A DNA stretch of 64,000 nucleotides from Saprospiraceae bacterium (GTDB lineage Bacteria > Bacteroidota > Bacteroidia > Chitinophagales > Saprospiraceae), in NCBI GenBank assembly GCA_028280415.1, contig JANQLV010000002.1, positions 1-64,000 of the forward strand, read 5' to 3'. Under the pieces are notes generated by a model. It was given only the letters and a program-made list of their open reading frames with translations. It was not told the origin of the DNA and did no database searches. The position numbers and the translations under genes were made by a program. Positions 58,299-64,000 of this stretch are shown here, piece after piece. The stretch's first letter is position 1. Each line of letters starts with the position of its first letter.

Positions 58299-58637
58299 TC
58301 AAAGAATATCCAGAACAAGTTTTGGTGGTCGGCCAATTGCCGCACGATCGCCATTAATTACTATTGGACGTTCGATTAACTTTGGGTTTTCAACCATAAT
58401 TTTGATCCATTCAGCATCCGAGAAGCTTTTCCCTTTATATTTTTCTTTAAATATTGCTTCTCCTTTGCGTAGTAATTGTTCCGGTTTAATGCCCAGTTTT
58501 TTAAGTACAGCTTTTAATTCTTTTTGAGTCGGAGGCTTTTCCAGGTATAAAATGATCTCAGGTTGCTGACCTTTGGACTGCAGCAATTCGAGTGTCTCCC
58601 GACTTTTTCGACATCTGGGATTATGGTATATTTTCAT
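58299..58637 (-). CDS. ArsC/Spx-family arsenate reductase-like protein
   Basis: 112 residues from ATG 58637; the frame is open upstream but the family starts at MKIYHNPRCRKSRETLELL. It has a single Cys in a CxxS-like site (CRKS) as in glutaredoxin-coupled arsenate reductases. Other family landmarks are ILYLEKPPTQKELKAVLKKLG, LLRKGEAIFKE and LIERPIVINGDRAAIGRP, with Arg residues for oxyanion binding. It may reduce arsenate, or be a YffB-like redox protein; no other ars genes are near. A good TTG-N17-TAnnTTTG promoter precedes it. Confidence 0.88.
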   Translation of the reverse strand: MKIYHNPRCRKSRETLELLQSKGQQPEIILYLEKPPTQKELKAVLKKLGIKPEQLLRKGEAIFKEKYKGKSFSDAEWIKIMVENPKLIERPIVINGDRAAIGRPPKLVLDIL

Positions 58638-58996
58638 AATTTTTCTTGCAAAGCTAGTATTTTTAAACATTCCCAATAAACCGGCTATGAAAAATAACAT
58701 TCCAGGGTCCAAAATGTAATGTATTTATCAATTTTTGGTTTTTAATCTGCAAATGTTTTGTTTTTAGCACATAATTTGTTCGTTTAATATCAAGCATTAA
58801 AATAAAAATTAATATTTGGAAAACATAAAGTCTTGTGTCACACTATTGACAATAGCCAGTTCATTAAATAATCAATAAATGTCTTGAAAAAGCTACATTT
58901 GTTTATCATCTCAAAAACACATACCAGTAGATATACAATTTAACTATATTACCAATTTTAATAAACATCATACGTTTTATATAATTATAATTTAGA
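58638..58996. other. AT-rich divergent intergenic region
   Basis: Holds the arsC-like promoter (listed separately) and must hold the promoter of the choice-of-anchor B gene at 58997, which I could not place. Nothing else seen. Confidence 0.4.
58649..58676 (-). promoter_or_regulatory. Promoter of the ArsC-like gene
   Basis: Minus strand: TTG (58676-58674), 17 nt, TAGCTTTG (58656-58649). Both elements and spacing fit the Bacteroidota consensus. The start of transcription would be near 58642, leaving only a few leader bases before ATG 58637. Confidence 0.65.
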
Positions 58997-61387
58997 ATGA
59001 AATTTTACACGTTTTTACTACTCTGTTTTATATTCGGTACCAGCCTGGATGCCCAACTCAATATGACCTATAAATCGCATGTGGAATACACTGAAAGTCT
59101 CAACGATATTTGGGGTTATACTTCTGATGATGGAAGGGAATACGCTTTGGTTGGACTTAGAAGTGGTGTTTCAATTATTGATATTACAGATACGGAAAAT
59201 CCCGTAATTAAAGGATATGCTTCCGGCCCTTCCTCAACCTGGAGAGATCTCAAAACCTACGGGGATTATGCTTATGTGACGAATGAAACGAGTGACGGGC
59301 TTTTAGTCATCGATCTGTCCAATCTACCCAACGAATTAACAGCAGATGACTATTGGTATTGGGCTCCGGATATTGCCGGTCTGGGAGAGCTTTCTTCTTG
59401 TCATAATATATACATTGACGAATATGGTATAGCATATCTGGTAGGATGTAATGTTAATGCCGGAGGGATGCTTTATGTTGATGTAAACACTAATCCCGGT
59501 AGCCCGGCTTTTATTGATCTGGGACCAGCAATATATTCGCATGATATATACGTCCGTGATAATATTGCATATAGCTCTGAAATTTTTCAAGGGACTTTTA
59601 CTATATATGATGTAACGGATAAATCCAATACGATCACCCTGGGTTCTCAAAGCACCCCATTCAATTTCACGCATAATACCTGGCTGAGTGACGATAGTCA
59701 ATACATTTTTACTACGGATGAACAAGCTAATGCACCGATTGGCGCTTATGATATTTCGGATTTCAATAATATTCAGGAAACCGATCAGTTCCGCCCTTTA
59801 CAGACTTTAGGCGTTGGGGTTATCCCACATAATGTTCACGTTTGGAACGATTGGTTGATTATCTCCTACTATACCGATGGTTGTATTATCGTTGATGGTT
59901 CGAGGCCAACTAATTTGATTGAAGTTGGAAATTTTGATACGTTTATACCCGCGAGTACTGGCTTTAGTGGTGCATGGGGTGCTTATCCTTACTTTCCATC
60001 CGGGACGGTAATTGTTTCTGATATTGGAAATGGCTGTTATATTCTGGAACCCAATTATGTACGGGCATGCTGGCTGGAAGGAAATGTTACCGATGCTGTT
60101 ACAGGAGATAATATAAGCGGTGTTTCGATAGAAATTGTTACCGATGAGCTAAACGGAGACAATACCAATAGCAATGGAAATTATGCTACAGGACTGGCTA
60201 CAGCAGGTACCTATGATGTAGTTTTCTCCCATCCTGCTTATGAAGACCTGACTGCTACTGCAGTTTTAGAAAACGGAGAAGTTACTATTTTGAATGTACA
60301 ACTGGGAGCTATGGCTTCACAGGCATTCGAAGGTTCGGTTATTGAAGCCGGCACAGGTGATCCGATCCCTTTTGCTAAAGTATTTATAGAGAAGGAGGGT
60401 ATCAATTATGAAACTACAACTGATATTAATGGTAATTTTTCTCTTTTAGCAGTTCTGGAGGGTGATTATACCGTATACGCCGGAAATTGGGGGCATGTAA
60501 ATGTAGGTCAGGCCATAACCGTACAGGATGTTCCCGCTAGTGTAACGCTGGAACTGGAAGTGGGATATGCCGATGATTTCATCGTCGATTTGGATTGGGA
60601 AATAGAAACGACCGCTTCTACCGGAGCCTGGGAAAGAGGCATACCTATTGGTACATTTACGGATAACGGAACCGTTGCCAGTAATCCGGGAGCTGATGTC
60701 GAAGGTGATGTAGGAAATCAATGCTACGTTACTGGAAATGCGGGCGGAACTGCGGCAAGTGATGATGTAGATAATGGCTATACCCGATTGACATCTCCGC
60801 TTATGGATCTCACTACTTATAGTAATCCAGCCGTAAAATTCAATTATTGGTTTTTCAATGATGGAGGCAATGGAAGCCCGGATGATAATCTTACGGTAAG
60901 TATCAACAATGGTAATTTTGAGGTGCCATTACAGATTTTCGAAGAATCTGACAGTGAATGGAAAGAAGCGGAAATTCTATTGGCGGATTTCATTAATATT
61001 ACAAATTCCATGACGATCACTTTCGAGTCTTCAGATCAAATAGGAAACAATAACGGTCATTTAGTGGAGGCGGCAGTTGATGCTTTTGAAATTTTTGAAG
61101 GCACGCCAACTTCTACCTTTGAACTGGCGAATAATCAGGCCGTAGAAATGCTTGCTATGCCTAATCCGTTTGCAAGTCATTTAAGTGTAAGTTACAAATT
61201 TGAAACAATGCCTAATCAGGCCAATCTGAATATTTATAATATCCTCGGTCAGCAGATCGACCAAATTCAACTGGATAATTCCGATGGTGTAGTAAACATC
61301 AATTCTATCAAAGAAAATGGAATCTACTTTTTACAAATCGAAGCAGACGGTAACCTAACCGAAGCAATGAGAGTTGTGAAGCAGTAG
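58997..61387 (+). CDS. Choice-of-anchor B family T9SS protein (copy 2)
   Basis: 796 residues with signal peptide (MKFYTFLLLCFIFGTSLDAQ). Same domain order as the protein at 39976: propeller (DIWGYTSDDGREYALVGLRSG, CHNIYIDEYGIAYLVGCN, NVHVWNDWLIISYYTDGC), two carboxypeptidase regulatory-like folds (about 355-435, 440-515), a beta-rich domain with a metal-loop-like FNDGGNGSPDDNLTV, and a T9SS domain (LAMPNPFASHL ... AMRVVKQ). The propeller parts are nearly alike and the later domains diverge, so the pair arose by duplication. Surface location; ligand unknown. Confidence 0.9.
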   Translation: MKFYTFLLLCFIFGTSLDAQLNMTYKSHVEYTESLNDIWGYTSDDGREYALVGLRSGVSIIDITDTENPVIKGYASGPSSTWRDLKTYGDYAYVTNETSDGLLVIDLSNLPNELTADDYWYWAPDIAGLGELSSCHNIYIDEYGIAYLVGCNVNAGGMLYVDVNTNPGSPAFIDLGPAIYSHDIYVRDNIAYSSEIFQGTFTIYDVTDKSNTITLGSQSTPFNFTHNTWLSDDSQYIFTTDEQANAPIGAYDISDFNNIQETDQFRPLQTLGVGVIPHNVHVWNDWLIISYYTDGCIIVDGSRPTNLIEVGNFDTFIPASTGFSGAWGAYPYFPSGTVIVSDIGNGCYILEPNYVRACWLEGNVTDAVTGDNISGVSIEIVTDELNGDNTNSNGNYATGLATAGTYDVVFSHPAYEDLTATAVLENGEVTILNVQLGAMASQAFEGSVIEAGTGDPIPFAKVFIEKEGINYETTTDINGNFSLLAVLEGDYTVYAGNWGHVNVGQAITVQDVPASVTLELEVGYADDFIVDLDWEIETTASTGAWERGIPIGTFTDNGTVASNPGADVEGDVGNQCYVTGNAGGTAASDDVDNGYTRLTSPLMDLTTYSNPAVKFNYWFFNDGGNGSPDDNLTVSINNGNFEVPLQIFEESDSEWKEAEILLADFINITNSMTITFESSDQIGNNNGHLVEAAVDAFEIFEGTPTSTFELANNQAVEMLAMPNPFASHLSVSYKFETMPNQANLNIYNILGQQIDQIQLDNSDGVVNINSIKENGIYFLQIEADGNLTEAMRVVKQ

Positions 61388-61394
61388 ATTTGAA

Positions 61395-61439
61395 ATTTTG
61401 AAAATCGAACTTCGAATTTTGAGGTTCGATTTTCAAAAT
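61395..61439. terminator. Hairpin between convergent genes, probable bidirectional terminator
   Basis: ATTTTGAAAATCGAAC and GTTCGATTTTCAAAAT pair perfectly over 16 bp around a 13-nt loop. There is no long T-tract after it, so termination is likely but not certain. Confidence 0.6.
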
Positions 61440-61450
61440 CCATGAAGCCC

Positions 61451-61918
61451 CTAGATGATTGAAAAGAGCATATTCAAAATTATTAATTGAAAGACAAGAA
61501 GCCGGGAAAGGAGTTTTAAACTAAAACGATATTCCAGCGGATTGCTTTTTCTTTTTATATAAAGAAAGATCAAATAGACATCGAACAGAAGGCCTAAAGA
61601 CAAACTGATCATTGCCAAGTCCCGATTAAAGCTCCACGATTCGATGAAAAAGAGAATGCTCAGGGTACATAAGAAGCAATAAATACCGGCAACAAACGTC
61701 AAAACGATATCTGCGGTTCTAAATTTTTCAGCTTTAAAAAGATACCAGCCAAGAGATAAGTAAATTAAACTGGCCAAAGGGAAAATCGCCAGGAGAACGG
61801 ATTCATCCCTAGCAATATAATTGCCATACAAATAAAGCAGGATCAGTGGAAGAACTTCAATACAGAAGGCTAAAAGCCTAAATGTTTGGTGCGCTGTATT
61901 TGCTTGATCCGGCTGCAT
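61451..61918 (-). CDS. Small four-TM membrane protein, unknown function
   Basis: 155 residues with four hydrophobic segments (LAFCIEVLPLILLYLYGNY; VLLAIFPLASLIYLSLGWYLF; IVLTFVAGIYCFLCTLSILFF; LAMISLSLGLLFDVYLIFLYI) and a fifth near the end (LLVFQLIILNMLFSII). No family recognised. Starts MQPDQANTAHQTFRLL. Not in an evident operon. Confidence 0.7.
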   Translation of the reverse strand: MQPDQANTAHQTFRLLAFCIEVLPLILLYLYGNYIARDESVLLAIFPLASLIYLSLGWYLFKAEKFRTADIVLTFVAGIYCFLCTLSILFFIESWSFNRDLAMISLSLGLLFDVYLIFLYIKRKSNPLEYRFSLKLLSRLLVFQLIILNMLFSII

Positions 61919-62144
61919 GCTTTTTATTCAAATATAGCTTTTTCATTATTCCGTTTGGGGAAATTGTATTACAAATTTCTATTGCCTGCAAAAGCAGCTA
62001 ACAGCTATAGCATTAAACAGGCTATAGCATCAGCATTTTGCTCTATTTCAGCTAGAGCATAAATATTTAAAACTGGAAAATAAATCGACAGGTGTCTTTT
62101 TCAAACAATACAGTTATCCACAATTTTTAAAATCCGCCGAATGA

Positions 62145-64000
62145 TCAATTCGGATTAGCATTTCCGCTTGGATCCCCTATTTTTATACCTATAAAATCAA
62201 GCGTAGAGCTGGTATTTACCGTCACACTCAAAGGGGAAAAACGCCAGGATTCGGATTCGGGAAAATCATCACTTAAGCCCAAGATTACTCGACGCATCCG
62301 AACCATATCAAAAGAGGTAACCGAACCATTATTATTCGCATCAGCAGCAATTTCTTTCAGGGGATCATCAAATTCTTCAATCAACAATATATGACGTGAA
62401 GTCAATACTATATCAAAGGTAGAAACACCGTTCCCCGGATCGACATCTTTATGTACATCAACTGTATAATCAGGGCCTTCCGGCAATTCAATACTATAAT
62501 TCCCGTTCACATCCGTTGTAGCCGTCCAGGTATTTACATCCTCCGTAATGGTTACTTCCAGCCCTTCCATATTCTGGCCGGTACGAGCCTGAATATTGCC
62601 CGCTATCGTAATCATGCCTCCGGTTGCAGGTTCTAAAGCTTCCAAAATGAACTGCCCGGTACCAGCCGGATCGAGCCATTCTCTTAATCGCTCAGCCTGA
62701 GTTGGCCCTTCATCCCAACTCAAAGAGAAGCGTCCAAAAAAGCCTTCGAATAAAAAGCAACTGGAATTTCCACCGTGCAACTGGCCTATAATATGTCCGT
62801 TCTCATCCAGGAGATTACTGCCCGATGAACCGTCCTCAAAGGTTCCTAGATCAAAATTTACTTCGTAATGGTGATTCGGTGGTGTAGTCACACCATTACT
62901 CCAGTTAATAGAATTTCCAAAAATGATCGCCGGATCATAATCCTGAGAAATCTTCTTAATATCTCCTCTCGGATGATGAATAATCGTACTGGTATCCGGG
63001 ATATGGCTCAATGTTCTGTTCCAGCCATTGAATCTGGCATTATAAGTAGAAGGTACATTTTCCAATAACTCTAATAAGAGTACATCGGTATCCGACCAGC
63101 CGGCGCGGTATTGGCAACCGAGCATAGAATTAGCACCTGGTTCATTTAAAGGATTGGAACAAGCTGTTGATTCGTAGTTGAAATCAAACCGCCAAACATC
63201 CAGTTGCGGAGTAAATCCATCGTAGCAATGAAAAGCACTCAAAATATAAGGGGTCTCATCCTGATTCGTGTTATTGATCAAAGAACCGCTACACCATCCC
63301 ATTCCCTCATCAAAAACTCTCAGGATACGGACAACGCCCCGTTTGTGATCCTGCCAGTTTGCACCTTCATCACAATTAATGTTCACATGGCAATCTGCTG
63401 CATCCCCGAATCCCGACTTGACCGGATAGACATTATCCGGCAATTGTGGCTTGAAATCATTTTTATACACATAATAAATTCTGGAAATATCAATGATCCC
63501 CTGCCCTCTCGCACTGAGTGGTTCGTAATATTCCAAAATAGCCGTTTCTCCTTCAATCATTCCGGTCATAAACTTGCCACTCTGTTTATTATTTCGGTTG
63601 GTATATGCTCCTTTCAGTTGTTGACCATTTGCATCATACATAAAAAACTGCCCCCCTACAGGCATATAGAAATCGTCATAATAAACAAAAACACCCAGGG
63701 CATCCTGAGCATAAAGCTGTAATCGCCAAACCCGGTCCCCTCCGGGCAGGATGGTCCAGGTTCCATTTTCTTCCAGAGAATAATTAACCGCGACAGGCGC
63801 TGCAAATCGAGCCGCTCCGTTTTTTTCATCTTCTTTAAGTGCTTTTTCCCGATCCAATACAGGTACTATAACCTCTTCGGTTTCTTGATCAAAAGCAGCA
63901 TTAAGATTATGTTGAAAAGACAAAGGTTTGCCACTGGTACTGATTTGTGCAAAAGTGTAGACAGGAATAGTCAAGATCAGCAGGAAGAACACAGCAAAAC
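62145..64000 (-). CDS. Secreted trypsin-like (lysyl endopeptidase-type) protease, 5' end outside window, no T9SS tail
   Basis: At least 617 residues; the frame is open to the right edge and the first visible residues (VFFLLILTIPVYTFAQ) are inside a signal peptide, so the start lies beyond 64000. The protease domain has His in LSAFHCYDG, Asp in WSDTDVLLLELLE and Ser in FEDGSSGSNLLDENG, with oxyanion-loop HPRGDIKKIS. A carboxypeptidase regulatory-like fold (ITIAGNIQARTGQNMEGLEVTI region) and a dockerin-like unit (IAADANNNGSVTSFDMVRMRR ... IGIKIGDPSG) follow, and then a stop. Related proteins usually continue into a T9SS domain; none is present in any frame downstream. Confidence 0.88.
   Translation of the reverse strand, partial: FAVFFLLILTIPVYTFAQISTSGKPLSFQHNLNAAFDQETEEVIVPVLDREKALKEDEKNGAARFAAPVAVNYSLEENGTWTILPGGDRVWRLQLYAQDALGVFVYYDDFYMPVGGQFFMYDANGQQLKGAYTNRNNKQSGKFMTGMIEGETAILEYYEPLSARGQGIIDISRIYYVYKNDFKPQLPDNVYPVKSGFGDAADCHVNINCDEGANWQDHKRGVVRILRVFDEGMGWCSGSLINNTNQDETPYILSAFHCYDGFTPQLDVWRFDFNYESTACSNPLNEPGANSMLGCQYRAGWSDTDVLLLELLENVPSTYNARFNGWNRTLSHIPDTSTIIHHPRGDIKKISQDYDPAIIFGNSINWSNGVTTPPNHHYEVNFDLGTFEDGSSGSNLLDENGHIIGQLHGGNSSCFLFEGFFGRFSLSWDEGPTQAERLREWLDPAGTGQFILEALEPATGGMITIAGNIQARTGQNMEGLEVTITEDVNTWTATTDVNGNYSIELPEGPDYTVDVHKDVDPGNGVSTFDIVLTSRHILLIEEFDDPLKEIAADANNNGSVTSFDMVRMRRVILGLSDDFPESESWRFSPLSVTVNTSSTLDFIGIKIGDPSGNANPN

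Overview
The window looks like chromosome of a free-living Bacteroidota bacterium, most likely of the Saprospiria type. Nine genes carry a C-terminal type IX secretion (T9SS) sorting domain, with motifs such as NPF/FPNP, then GxLVHNT-like strands and an ending like KLMKL or RLVKQ. Several large surface proteins are built from HYR, PKD, FG-GAP, LVIVD and CUB-like modules. Promoter-like TAnnTTTG boxes of the Bacteroidota sigma factor lie before several genes. The taxonomic call rests on protein style only. I see no tRNA, rRNA, CRISPR array, insertion sequence or prophage.

Layout. 1-12785 is a surface-protein region: a giant repeat protein running off the left edge, a small T9SS cargo, an FG-GAP/ASPIC protein, a two-gene unit pairing a peptidase-S74 (tail-fibre chaperone) protein with a small T9SS protein, a decayed T9SS sorting domain, and an AIM6-like phosphodiesterase. 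13231-21833 holds a compact set for ceramide-type sphingolipids: serine palmitoyltransferase, a GNAT-fold acyltransferase and an NAD-dependent reductase, followed by a DUF5686 outer-membrane protein and two GT4 glycosyltransferases. 21982-25078 carries hemL and a two-component system. 25232-29757 holds a parallel beta-helix protein and a glycine-rich PKD protein.

29877-33613 is the most unusual part. A seven-TM spermidine synthase, a small lipoprotein ending in Gly-Gly, an ATP-grasp ligase of the glutathionylspermidine-synthase family (overlapping the lipoprotein gene by 11 bp) and an S-adenosylmethionine decarboxylase sit side by side. Together they suggest polyamine being made and then joined to a peptide or protein carboxylate.

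33914-45616 is mostly housekeeping: ribosomal protein S16 with a long acidic Ala/Pro/Glu linker and a helix-hairpin-helix tail, an unknown conserved protein, trehalose synthesis (OtsA-OtsB fusion), an EI24 membrane protein, a choice-of-anchor-B T9SS protein, isoaspartyl peptidase and ProC. 45665-49040 is a vitamin B12 uptake unit: promoter, cobalamin riboswitch, BtuB-like receptor, DUF4465 T9SS protein, terminator. 49058-64000 has a membrane protein with an EEISWGQR motif, RmuC, a cupin, a CotH-kinase protein, two tandem acyltransferases, MiaA, an ArsC/Spx-like protein, a second choice-of-anchor-B protein, a small membrane protein and a secreted trypsin-like protease cut by the right edge.
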